From a virus, in IMG/VR virus record IMGVR_UViG_3300049929_000026, positions 62,001-126,000 of that record: 64,000 nt of DNA. One strand, written 5' to 3'. Every line of letters begins with the position of its first letter. Position 1 is the first letter of the stretch. This document shows positions 24,597-31,828 of the stretch, piece by piece. A model generated the notes under the pieces. It was not told where the DNA came from. It did no database searches and was given only the letters and a program-made list of their open reading frames with translations. The position numbers were made by a program, and so were the translations under genes.

Positions 24597-24881
24597 TGCG
24601 GCGACCCGGCGATTGCCGAGGCGCACCTGCCGCTGATTCACTTGGTGTTCTCGAATTTCAAGGCGTGGCTGCAAGGGACTCACCATTCTGTTTCTCCGAA
24701 GCATTTGCAGGCCTATGCCAACGAATACGTGTTCCGGTTCAATCGGCGGTTCTACCCGCTCAACGGGTTCCGATCGCTGTTGGGGCTCGGCGCGCTGCGC
24801 GAGGCGCCGACGTACGATGAGCTGTACTCGGATGCGTGCGTACATCCCGTCGCAGTTGGTCCGTGGGAGCTAACCGGATGA
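24597..24881 (+). pseudogene. IS1595-family transposase remnant (C-terminal part)
   Basis: About 94 codons whose translation (HLPLIHLVFSNFKAWLQGTH, then SPKHLQAYANEYVFRFNRRF) matches the C-terminal catalytic end of ISXO2/IS1595 transposases, including the conserved HxxVSPKHLQxYxxEYxFRFNRR region. The upstream part of the transposase is missing and the frame before ~24590 shows no homology, so this is a truncated leftover. It suggests that the plus-strand island arrived with, or was reached by, a mobile element. Confidence 0.7.
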
Positions 24882-25004
24882 GCATGGAAATAACATCGGT
24901 CTGCGGCTTGCCGTTGTCACCGGCAGAGTCAGCGCGGACTTCGAGCTCCACGGGGAGCAGCATGAGACGCTACAGGATACGCTGCCGAGAAAAGTGAGAA
25001 GGAA

Positions 25005-25238
25005 ATGCTAGCTTCAGGATTCCTATTAATCGTGTTCGGATTCTTCTGCCTGATCTTCATGACGATCGAAAAGGTCGGCAGGAACGCTAGACGTCGCCTG
25101 ATGCTTGCCGAGCACGAGCGGCGGAAGGCAATGCTCTATCTGGAACATGGCCGACAAGTCCGTGCCTTGTACGAGAGCCACCGAAAGCGCGCGCCGGAAA
25201 AGTTCCACGCTCCGCCATATGACGTGGAAGAATCATGA
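25005..25238 (+). CDS. small membrane-anchored protein
   Basis: 77 residues, ATG preceded by GAAGGAA. N-terminal hydrophobic helix (ASGFLLIVFGFFCLIFMTI) followed by a basic, helical cytoplasmic tail (RNARRRLMLAEHERRKAML). Not recognised. Its stop overlaps the start of the next small gene (ATGA). Could be a toxin-like or exclusion protein by shape; this is only a suggestion. Confidence 0.6.
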   Translation: MLASGFLLIVFGFFCLIFMTIEKVGRNARRRLMLAEHERRKAMLYLEHGRQVRALYESHRKRAPEKFHAPPYDVEES

Positions 25239-25402
25239 GCCGCGCGCGACGTCAGCAGAAGCGCCGTGCCCGCGCTTGGCAGCTCGAGGTGAGGGACACC
25301 GTGTACGGGTGGCGCGCCGCGTGGTTGATGGGTGATCGAGAGCGCTTCAAGGTGCATTGCTACTCGCGGGTTGAAAGGCGGTTCGATCGAGTGGTCACGT
25401 GA
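25235..25402 (+). CDS. small basic protein
   Basis: 55 residues, starting MSRARRQQKRRARAWQLEV; ATG overlaps the previous stop. Very basic N-terminus, then aromatic residues (VYGWRAAWLMGDRERF). Its TGA stop lies within the palindrome at 25391-25406, which also holds the stop of the convergent HNH-AP2 gene. Function unknown. Confidence 0.55.
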   Translation: MSRARRQQKRRARAWQLEVRDTVYGWRAAWLMGDRERFKVHCYSRVERRFDRVVT

Positions 25403-25406
25403 CCAC
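25391..25406. promoter_or_regulatory. perfect palindromic site between convergent genes
   Basis: GTGGTCACGTGACCAC, perfectly symmetric. The plus-strand gene ends at TGA 25400-25402 and the minus-strand gene ends at TGA (25397-25395), both inside the site. A position between two 3' ends does not fit a simple promoter operator. Confidence 0.65.
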
Positions 25407-25964
25407 CTTGATCCCGTTCGTCGCCGCTTGCGATCTGTCTATCGGCAGCCGCCCATGGCACGAGTTTTCTCCGGGCCTTGGGAAGTTCAACGCCGCAAAC
25501 TCGCCGAAATACTCGCGAGCCGCCGCGTCGTATGCCCGGGCAGCGTCCTCCTCATCCGTGAAGTACCCAAGGTGTTTTGGGACGTGTGTTTTCTGGTAGT
25601 ACTGGCCGCCAGAGATCATGGCTCGCCATTTCTTGCCGCGCTTGTACCAAGCAACACCTTTGAATCTAGACGTGCCAGTTGTACGAGCGCGCATATTGAA
25701 GTGATTTTTGGCAGTCGTCGTCGCTCGCAGATTTGTGCGGCGATTATTCAGCCCATCGCCGTCTCGGTGATCTACCTCCTCTGCGTCGGACAGGATCACT
25801 CGATGCATTAGCAACAGCTTCTGTTCACCGTTTTCGCAATGAAGCCTGCGGGCGTACCAAGTGTTCCGATGCTGCCAAGCGTGCCAAGTCTTTCCCGCAA
25901 AGAGGTGCGCGTCAGCCTCGTCTACGATCGCCTTCATTCCGTTGCTAAGAATGATCTCCGTCAT
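25395..25964 (-). CDS. HNH endonuclease with AP2 DNA-binding domain
   Basis: 189 residues. HNH part: LLLMHRVILSDAEEVDHRDG, then GLNNRRTNLRATT and NHFNMR. AP2-like part: SRFKGVAWYKRGKKWRAMIS, then GYFTDEEDAARAYDAAAREY. This is the standard design of phage free-standing homing endonucleases. It lies immediately downstream of the intein-bearing helicase, but the intein carries its own LAGLIDADG motifs, so the two are probably separate invaders. Confidence 0.85.
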   Translation of the reverse strand: MTEIILSNGMKAIVDEADAHLFAGKTWHAWQHRNTWYARRLHCENGEQKLLLMHRVILSDAEEVDHRDGDGLNNRRTNLRATTTAKNHFNMRARTTGTSRFKGVAWYKRGKKWRAMISGGQYYQKTHVPKHLGYFTDEEDAARAYDAAAREYFGEFAALNFPRPGENSCHGRLPIDRSQAATNGIKVVT

Positions 25965-25986
25965 GAATTGTTAGTATACGACAGCG

Positions 25987-26002
25987 GTGGTCAACTGACC
26001 AC
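25987..26002. promoter_or_regulatory. perfect palindromic site
   Basis: GTGGTCAACTGACCAC in the 37-bp gap between the helicase stop and the HNH-AP2 start; candidate operator for the latter. Confidence 0.65.
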
Positions 26003-28812
26003 TAAGCGGACCGACGAATCGACTTCTTGTCGAGGTATGCCTGCGCGATTTTCTTCATTCGGTCCAGGTCGACTTCTTGAGGCAGATCGTTGCCGACTTT
26101 CAGATCTCGTACGCCTTCAAGCTGCGCGCGCTTGATTCCCAAAATGTCGCTGATCACCGGATCGGATCCCTCGTCGGCGAGTAGGAAATAGGAGAACACG
26201 GGAAGCAGCTGGCCATCGCGGTGAATCCTGGTGTCGTTCTGCTCATGGATCCCAGGGCTATAGTCGAGCTCAGCGGACACGACGTTATTGCAGACGTGCT
26301 GAAGCCCGTCGAGCCCCTCACCGGAACGCAGGCTCATGATCAGGATCTTGGTTTCGCCTGCGATAAAGCGCCGCTTGGACTCCTCCTTCTCTTTGACCGA
26401 TTCGAGTCCCGTGTAGAAAGCGGGAGCGAAGTCCTTCAGCTTATCGCGCAGCACGTCATACACGGCGTGATGCCACGCGAAGCACACAACTGACTCGCCG
26501 CCCTCCACCAGCATCCTCAGGAACTCCGCCACATACGGCGCCTTCGCCAGCCCCGTAGATTGGCGCAACAGATTGTCGAGCTTGCCTGCGGCCTGCATGC
26601 GCGCACCCTTCGACATCTCACCCTTCGCGAGAATCGTGCGCGCCAAAGCCGTGGCTTGACCATCGACAGCATCGAGCACCTTTTGATCGAAATCGATGTA
26701 GTGCGGGATCCGCGTAAGCGCGGGCAACTGACGTCCGACGTCTTCCTTCGTGCGCCGAATCATCAATCCGGAATCGCGCAGGTACGAGCCCATCGCCTCA
26801 GGTGATTTGAGTTTCAGTTTGCCGGGCTTGTCGGCGTCTCCGGTGCAGTGCTCCTGCTTGAATTCGCTGAGCAGTCCGAGCGCGCCAGGGCGAATGAATT
26901 CCATCACGTTCCAGAGCTCGCCGCCGAGATTTAGAAATGGAGTTCCGGAGAGGCCGATTCGGAACTGAACCCGGCGGGATATTTTCATCGCGGCCTTGCC
27001 CTTATTGGTGTCCTCGCCATTTCTAAATTCGTGAACCTCGTCATAGACGACGCTCCCTAACTTCACGAGTTGTGCCTGTCCGGCGAGCTTTTCGTTTCCA
27101 GAGAGATAGTCGCCCCATCCTGGGATCTTCGAATAGCTCGTGATGATCACATCAGGCAGAACGCCGCCGCATTGTTTCGCGATGTCATATGGACGCGTTC
27201 CTCTCAAAATGTGCGTCGACATGCGCGGCAAGAACTTGCGAAGCTCCGCTTGCCACTGCGATGGCAGGGCAGTCTTCGTCACCACGAGCGCGGGGCGTGT
27301 TCGCGGGTCGGTCAAAGCACAGGCGGCAGAGATCGTGTTGTGCGTCGCGAGATACCCGTCTGTCAGATATAGATGACGTTTTGAGCTGACCCGGATACAT
27401 TGGACTGGTTTAATCCCCGCAGGTTCGACTGTTTTGATAGCGCGGGCCATCAACGGCATACGCCATCGCTCAGCCTTGCGTTTGAGAGCGAATGGGCAAA
27501 TCGGTATACGGATATGTACCGTATATGAGAGACGCCCCTGACGGCGCTCCCCAAGATGTTCGTAATTAGTGTGTCGGCTGTACAACGACGCGAACCCACC
27601 TAATGTACCAACAAGATCTTGTACGCCCTCCGCCAATGGCAAAGAGGTCGATGTGAACGTGACGGTACCGCTCGTTCCACATGTGCCATCCGTGTCCATC
27701 AGCCCCTTGAGTAGAGCCAAACGATCGCTCACTGCGGCGCACAGGTACTCATGCGGGATAGTCTTTTCCCACGAGCGCTTCCCAGCCAGCCCTAACGCGC
27801 GCAACGCTTCTATCAGCGCGTTTTTTTGTCCACCGCGATTCCCGCTGGTAATGTTGTAGTCGAAATTGGACCCGCAAACGGGATGTAGCCATAGCCCGGG
27901 CGGAAGCGCAGATATCACATGATCAAGAATTTCTTGATCAGCAGATGATATTGCAACTCCTGCCTGCTTTAGATGCCCATCTCCCAAGAGAACCCCGAGC
28001 AGATACGCTGGTATCGGCAATGGGGGCGCCGGGGCAAACGTGACCGGCTTGGATATTGGCAGGAAGTACTTCGAGTTGACCCTCCCTTTGCCCATGTCGG
28101 TATTCAAGGACTTGCGGATCTCTGAGAGCGGCAATGTCCTGCTCTTACCGGTATATCGGTCTTGCGCAGTGTGGACGGTCCATAGATGCTCATCGCAGCA
28201 TTCTGCGGATGCTCCGTCGGCTGTTGTAACACGAAACACGGGGCGATCTCCTTGTGGAAATATCGCTTCGACGAATGCCGTGCCGCCGTCCGGATCGCTG
28301 ATTTCATCGCCCACGGCGAGCTCGCCCATTTTCCTCCAACCATATGGAGTGAGAACCACTGCGTCTAATGGCTGAGCCTTGCCCAGGCCCATCTGGTCGC
28401 CGATGAGCACCCCACCTGTCCGCAGCGCGAGCTCCGCTGCCACCTTCTGGTAGTCGCGTGGCGGCAACGCGAGTTTGAATTCTTGCGGTTTACGCGCTGG
28501 GTCCCCGATAATTTGGTGGACCGCAAATTCCGCTTCGCGGTGTTCATTCGCGCGTCGCGCAAGCCGGATCTCGCTCTCCTTATCGACGTAGTCGAACGGG
28601 AACCGTGATTGAAACCACTCGATGTCCCGTGACACCTCAGGCGTGTCCATGATGCAGATGATCTCGCGCGTCTTTCCCGCTTGGTATCGCGGCTTCGACA
28701 TTCGCGGGAACACGCGACGCATGCGCAATAACACGTGTGGATCGCACTCAATGATCCAAGAACCATGGTGGTACTTTAGCGTCCCGTAGGTTTTGATCTC
28801 TTCTTTGCTCAC
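26002..28812 (-). CDS. SNF2-family DNA helicase interrupted by an intein
   Basis: 936 residues before splicing; about 589 after removal of residues 146-492. N-terminal ~100 residues resemble the small domain found before SMARCAL1/HARP-like phage helicases. Motif I GDQMGLGK is split from its Thr by the intein. Motif II is YDEVHEF, motif III SGTPF, motif V/VI MSLRSGEGLDGLQ and NDTRIHRDGQ. Probably a DNA translocase in replication or recombination. The start codon overlaps the stop of the nuclease gene upstream. Confidence 0.88.
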   Translation of the reverse strand: MSKEEIKTYGTLKYHHGSWIIECDPHVLLRMRRVFPRMSKPRYQAGKTREIICIMDTPEVSRDIEWFQSRFPFDYVDKESEIRLARRANEHREAEFAVHQIIGDPARKPQEFKLALPPRDYQKVAAELALRTGGVLIGDQMGLGKAQPLDAVVLTPYGWRKMGELAVGDEISDPDGGTAFVEAIFPQGDRPVFRVTTADGASAECCDEHLWTVHTAQDRYTGKSRTLPLSEIRKSLNTDMGKGRVNSKYFLPISKPVTFAPAPPLPIPAYLLGVLLGDGHLKQAGVAISSADQEILDHVISALPPGLWLHPVCGSNFDYNITSGNRGGQKNALIEALRALGLAGKRSWEKTIPHEYLCAAVSDRLALLKGLMDTDGTCGTSGTVTFTSTSLPLAEGVQDLVGTLGGFASLYSRHTNYEHLGERRQGRLSYTVHIRIPICPFALKRKAERWRMPLMARAIKTVEPAGIKPVQCIRVSSKRHLYLTDGYLATHNTISAACALTDPRTRPALVVTKTALPSQWQAELRKFLPRMSTHILRGTRPYDIAKQCGGVLPDVIITSYSKIPGWGDYLSGNEKLAGQAQLVKLGSVVYDEVHEFRNGEDTNKGKAAMKISRRVQFRIGLSGTPFLNLGGELWNVMEFIRPGALGLLSEFKQEHCTGDADKPGKLKLKSPEAMGSYLRDSGLMIRRTKEDVGRQLPALTRIPHYIDFDQKVLDAVDGQATALARTILAKGEMSKGARMQAAGKLDNLLRQSTGLAKAPYVAEFLRMLVEGGESVVCFAWHHAVYDVLRDKLKDFAPAFYTGLESVKEKEESKRRFIAGETKILIMSLRSGEGLDGLQHVCNNVVSAELDYSPGIHEQNDTRIHRDGQLLPVFSYFLLADEGSDPVISDILGIKRAQLEGVRDLKVGNDLPQEVDLDRMKKIAQAYLDKKSIRRSA
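27337..28377 (-). mobile_element. intein with class 3 (WCT) features and LAGLIDADG endonuclease
   Basis: 347 residues inserted in the Walker A motif between K145 and T493 of the host protein. Residue 1 is Ala (AQPLDAVVLTPYGW), not Cys or Ser. Block B contains DEHLW, block F contains PVQCIRV, and the C-terminus is ATHN followed by Thr. The combination of non-nucleophilic residue 1, Trp in B, Cys in F and Thr before HN is that of class 3 inteins. Homing endonuclease motifs: YLLGVLLGDGHL and LLKGLMDTDGTC. It should excise itself and can spread into intein-free alleles. Confidence 0.85.
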
Positions 28813-29174
28813 ACGATACCCGGAAGGATGACGGCCGCCCGCAACGGCTTTCCGTTCAGCTCGAGCGGCACTCTGGCCAGCGTACTTTTGGTAGTAACGA
28901 GTACGAGCGCTGAGATCCGCTCGTGCTTGGCATAACGCTCAAGCTGCCGAATCACGGCGCCGACCCCGCCCGCTACCTTTACTTCAATGCCAACGGCGCC
29001 GACAAGGAAGTCGATGCGGTCCTTTGGCGAAAGCGTGACCTCCCGCAGGTGCTCGACCCCCTCGCGCTTCAGCAGAGCCTCGATCGCCGCCTGCACGCGA
29101 TACTCCTCACCGAGTCCGCGCAGCGACCGCTCGAACAGTAGGCAGAGTTCGTGAGCTGCCGGTGCCGCACTCAC
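28809..29174 (-). CDS. small PD-(D/E)xK-like nuclease
   Basis: 121 residues. DRIDFLVGAVGIEVKV gives the D...(E)xK core of the restriction-endonuclease fold, followed by a helix with QLERYA. This resembles VRR-NUC/Holliday-type phage nucleases that often accompany SNF2-type helicases. The stop overlaps the helicase start, which implies joint production. Catalytic activity is inferred from the motif. Confidence 0.65.
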   Translation of the reverse strand: MSAAPAAHELCLLFERSLRGLGEEYRVQAAIEALLKREGVEHLREVTLSPKDRIDFLVGAVGIEVKVAGGVGAVIRQLERYAKHERISALVLVTTKSTLARVPLELNGKPLRAAVILPGIV

Positions 29175-29386
29175 TTCGCGTTCCCATTTCCATCACACGC
29201 CGGGCACTTGGCACAATGGGCGTGGTTCACCGCCAATATTTCCGCGTCGAGTGCCGCATAGGCCTCGCTCAGTTCTTTCACCGCCGCGAAGACGCGATGA
29301 CGCGCCTGCATCAGCCGCCAATCGCGGCCGTGAATCTGCTCCTGGAGCTCGTCGCTAAACTTAATCGGTGGGCCGAAACGCTCCAT
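29171..29386 (-). CDS. small protein with zinc knuckle
   Basis: 71 residues. Helical N-terminus, then CAKCPACDGNGN at the C-terminus (DnaJ-like CxxCxxC element). Coupled by a 4-bp overlap to the nuclease gene. Function unknown. Confidence 0.55.
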   Translation of the reverse strand: MERFGPPIKFSDELQEQIHGRDWRLMQARHRVFAAVKELSEAYAALDAEILAVNHAHCAKCPACDGNGNAK

Positions 29387-29611
29387 CTAGATCCCTTTCT
29401 CAAAAGTTCGCTTCACCATCCGCCAGCGCCGCATCCTCAGAATCTCCACTCCGCCCAGCGTGGCCCGCGCGGCCGTATGCAGGCCCAACAGCTCGGCCAG
29501 GTGGTGCTGGACGTCGTCCTCCGGGGTCTCGGGTTTCAGGCGGCCATGACGTGCCCAGGGTGGGTTGCCGCCTCCGAGTGGCCTGGGGCCCGGCACTTCA
29601 ACGATCCACAT
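29387..29611 (-). CDS. small unknown protein
   Basis: 74 residues, MWIVEVPGPRPLGGGNPPWA. An EDDVQHHLAELLGLHTAARA helix is the only regular feature; basic C-terminus. Not recognised. Overlaps the next gene upstream by 14 bp. Confidence 0.5.
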   Translation of the reverse strand: MWIVEVPGPRPLGGGNPPWARHGRLKPETPEDDVQHHLAELLGLHTAARATLGGVEILRMRRWRMVKRTFEKGI

Positions 29612-29768
29612 TGATGTTCCTCCGCTTCGCTTCCTCGATCACCTCAAGCGCAGCGGCCTCGTATTCGTCGCGTCGACGCTGAGGGAGAGAGCGCCACAGG
29701 TCGTAGCTCGGCTCGCGTTCAATCTCACCGGCGCGGAGCTGTCGGAACAAGTGCTCACCGAGAGTCAT
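29598..29768 (-). CDS. small acidic helical protein
   Basis: 56 residues: MTLGEHLFRQLRAGEIEREP, then an Arg/Glu/Ala helix. ATG overlaps the upstream stop by one base (TGATG). Looks like a genuine small soluble protein; family unknown. Confidence 0.5.
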   Translation of the reverse strand: MTLGEHLFRQLRAGEIEREPSYDLWRSLPQRRRDEYEAAALEVIEEAKRRNINVDR

Positions 29769-30106
29769 CAATCTGTGAACTCCCAGGCAATTTCGTCCTC
29801 GCGCCGCGCCGTGCGCCGCCGTTCTTCCCGCGCTTTGTCGGCCGCGTCTTCAGCCACCCTGAAGGCCAGCCAACTCGCGTGTTCCTCCGTCTTCTCGGCT
29901 TCGTACGGGGCGCGGATCTCAGCTTCAAGATCGGCGAATGCTTGCGCCAGTCTAACACCTGATTCGGCGGAGAGCACGTTGGTCCATTCGCCAGTCGCGA
30001 CCCAGAGCCTGACGTGCTGCGGCGTGTGAATATCATCCCAATCCAACCCGAACGAGAGGTGCTTCCAGGCGCGAGCCCGGTGCCGTTGTTCAACTGAAGT
30101 GGTCAA
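29768..30106 (-). CDS. unknown helical protein
   Basis: 112 residues if started from TTG 30106, which lies inside the palindrome at 30099-30114, parallel to other genes here. The frame stays open to ATG-less 30148. A WKHLSFGLDWDDIHTPQHVR segment and a long charged helix are visible. Not recognised; the start is uncertain. Confidence 0.45.
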   Translation of the reverse strand: MTTSVEQRHRARAWKHLSFGLDWDDIHTPQHVRLWVATGEWTNVLSAESGVRLAQAFADLEAEIRAPYEAEKTEEHASWLAFRVAEDAADKAREERRRTARREDEIAWEFTD

Positions 30107-30114
30107 TTGACCGC
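30099..30114. promoter_or_regulatory. palindromic site (GTGGTCAnnTGACCAC family)
   Basis: GTGGTCAATTGACCGC directly beside the end of the small membrane-protein gene and over a possible TTG start of the next gene. Confidence 0.6.
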
Positions 30115-30372
30115 CTATTTCTCCACCCGACACTGTGGGCAGTCGCACACAGTGTCAATCTCGACCGCTGCGGATGCCGCGCGAAGGCCGATTTGATAAC
30201 CGCTCTGGAAGGCAACGCGCTCGGGCTCTCGGCCAGCGGCGTCTCGCTCGCGCAATGCACGGCGAAGTTCCGAGCACATCTCACGCGCGGCAAGCAGCCT
30301 TCGGCGATAACCTGCAGCGCCGAGAGCGCACGCCGTGCCGTAGAGGACGAAGAACCAATCAGCCGCGGTCAA
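30115..30372 (-). CDS. small membrane protein with C-terminal Cys motif
   Basis: 85 residues. N-terminal transmembrane helix (DWFFVLYGTACALGAAGY), a basic stretch, a coiled helix and a terminal CDCPQC. One membrane span with the C-terminus probably in the cytoplasm. Unknown function. Overlaps the Tat-signal gene by 4 bp. Confidence 0.55.
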   Translation of the reverse strand: MTAADWFFVLYGTACALGAAGYRRRLLAAREMCSELRRALRERDAAGREPERVAFQSGYQIGLRAASAAVEIDTVCDCPQCRVEK

Positions 30373-30650
30373 AACGCCACCGGTACCACTAGTGTCCGCT
30401 TTAGCGGCAAATACTGGATGTGCTCGTCGTTGCTCAGTCCCGTAAAAGTCGCAGCCAAAAGGACAGGACCGTCGATATATATCTTACTGACGCAGTCGGC
30501 CCACTGAGTTGGCGGAGCGAGGTTCACGATCCTGATGTTCAGAAAACTGAGTGACGCGCCTGGGCCAAGGAACGAGTACGCCACGCTGGTCACTGCCATC
30601 GCAGGGACGAACAGCGCTCCAAGCCTGAGAAAGTCGCGGCGGGTAGTCAT
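30369..30650 (-). CDS. small protein with a twin-arginine export signal
   Basis: 93 residues from ATG 30650. N-terminus MTTRRDFLRLGALFVPAM contains the twin-arginine consensus (S/T)RRxFLxL followed by a hydrophobic stretch, typical of Tat substrates. The mature part (LNIRIVNLAPPTQWADCVSK) is ~65 residues and unrecognised, with Cys and Asp residues. A Tat-exported phage protein is rare; it may act in the periplasm or at the inner membrane. Confidence 0.6.
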   Translation of the reverse strand: MTTRRDFLRLGALFVPAMAVTSVAYSFLGPGASLSFLNIRIVNLAPPTQWADCVSKIYIDGPVLLAATFTGLSNDEHIQYLPLKRTLVVPVAF

Positions 30651-31048
30651 TCGTTTTTCCAGTCCAGTTTGGTCCATCGCCAAGTGCCATCCGGCAGCAG
30701 CACGCCCTCTGCCCTTGCGCCTGACGCCGTGACGAACTTCCCGGTCGTGACCGGTACGCCTGGTAGCACGTGGAGCTTCGGTCCGAGTGGCGATCCGTGC
30801 TTCACCCAGTCGGCATGCGCGGCTTCATAGTCGGCTCGCAATGCTCGCATCTCTTCGGCGGAGCGGTCGATGTAGTCGCCATTCTCGTCGCAGTACCAAT
30901 CCTCCGGAGGCATCGGCTCTCGTTCGTAGAACTCGCAGAGGGTGTTGCCGCTGTCGGTGTCGATCTCAAACTTCGGCAGGAATGCTTCGCCCGTTTCGGG
31001 GTGAGGCTGCTTCGGTAGGTGCCGATCAATCATGGACTGGATGCTCAT
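30647..31048 (-). CDS. unknown protein, acidic
   Basis: 133 residues. Asp/Glu-rich centre with CEFYEREPMPPEDWYC, then a C-terminal module DGTWRWTKLDW that resembles the end of the 74-residue protein at 31365-31589. Not recognised. Member of the 30-35 kb group of small modular proteins. Confidence 0.5.
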   Translation of the reverse strand: MSIQSMIDRHLPKQPHPETGEAFLPKFEIDTDSGNTLCEFYEREPMPPEDWYCDENGDYIDRSAEEMRALRADYEAAHADWVKHGSPLGPKLHVLPGVPVTTGKFVTASGARAEGVLLPDGTWRWTKLDWKNE

Positions 31049-31368
31049 TTTGTCGCCTCGACAGGTATCGATTTCGCCATCCGCATCGCCCTAACAGCCG
31101 CATCGGCGTGGCCGGCTGCCCACTGCCGAAGCGGCTCCTCATCCCATACGAACGTTGCCTGCGTCAGCAATAGGTAGGCGTTGGCGAACGCTGCCGCCCA
31201 AACAGCTCGCTCGGTCTCACCATCTCGTAGGTCCGGTGTCCCGCGGCGCTCCGCATCTCGAATGGCATCAGCGAGCGCAGCCGTCATCTCGTTTTTGTTG
31301 AACCCGTCCCATGCCCGCATGAGACATGTCGCGCGCTCGTACCATGTTGGCGAGTTGGGATTGCTCAT
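31045..31368 (-). CDS. unknown helical protein
   Basis: 107 residues from ATG 31368 (MSNPNSPTWYERATCLMRAW), selected by its overlap with the upstream stop. Contains MTAALADAIRDAERRG and a Trp-rich C-terminal helix. No family recognised. Confidence 0.5.
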   Translation of the reverse strand: MSNPNSPTWYERATCLMRAWDGFNKNEMTAALADAIRDAERRGTPDLRDGETERAVWAAAFANAYLLLTQATFVWDEEPLRQWAAGHADAAVRAMRMAKSIPVEATK

Positions 31369-31589
31369 TCGTTGATCTTCCCGATCCGCACGCCATATTT
31401 GCTCCAGTCGAGCTTCACGAGTCTCCGCACGCCATCGTGGTTTTCCACGACCGTATAGCCAGGAGGCGGAGTGAGCTCGAACTTGCCGGCTACTAGTTTC
31501 GCCGTCCAGCCAGCTACACCTGACGCCTGGTCGTATTGTGCCGCGACCTGCGCCTCCGTGATTACGCCAAACTCCGGGCGCATCGTCAT
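31365..31589 (-). CDS. small modular protein
   Basis: 74 residues. Module GVAGWTAKLVAGKFELTPPP matches GVAGWAVQLV...MPPPGW of the gene at 33113-33520, followed by VKLDWSKYGVRIG. A small beta domain shared by neighbours; role unknown. Confidence 0.5.
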   Translation of the reverse strand: MTMRPEFGVITEAQVAAQYDQASGVAGWTAKLVAGKFELTPPPGYTVVENHDGVRRLVKLDWSKYGVRIGKINE

Positions 31590-31828
31590 TCGGTCCCCGC
31601 ATCTGGTTCGCGATCGTACTTGCTCGGCCCGGGATCGGCGATTGGAACGGCTACTCCCGCGCGATCAAAACCGACCGCGTGACGAACTTCGGCGAGCCGC
31701 TCTTCAACGCTCACCTGCCACTCTTCGAATGCCTGAAGTGCGTCATCCACCTCGACCCTATAGAAGTCCATTTGGTTGGCTTTCGCTCGTTCGCTAGCCA
31801 GCCGGTGGGCTCGTTCGCTGATTTTCAC
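31586..31828 (-). CDS. small unknown helical protein
   Basis: 80 residues, MKISERAHRLASERAKANQM. A basic helix, then an acidic helix (DDALQAFEEWQVSVEERL). Coupled to neighbours by 4-bp overlaps on both sides. No function assigned. Confidence 0.5.
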   Translation of the reverse strand: MKISERAHRLASERAKANQMDFYRVEVDDALQAFEEWQVSVEERLAEVRHAVGFDRAGVAVPIADPGPSKYDREPDAGTE

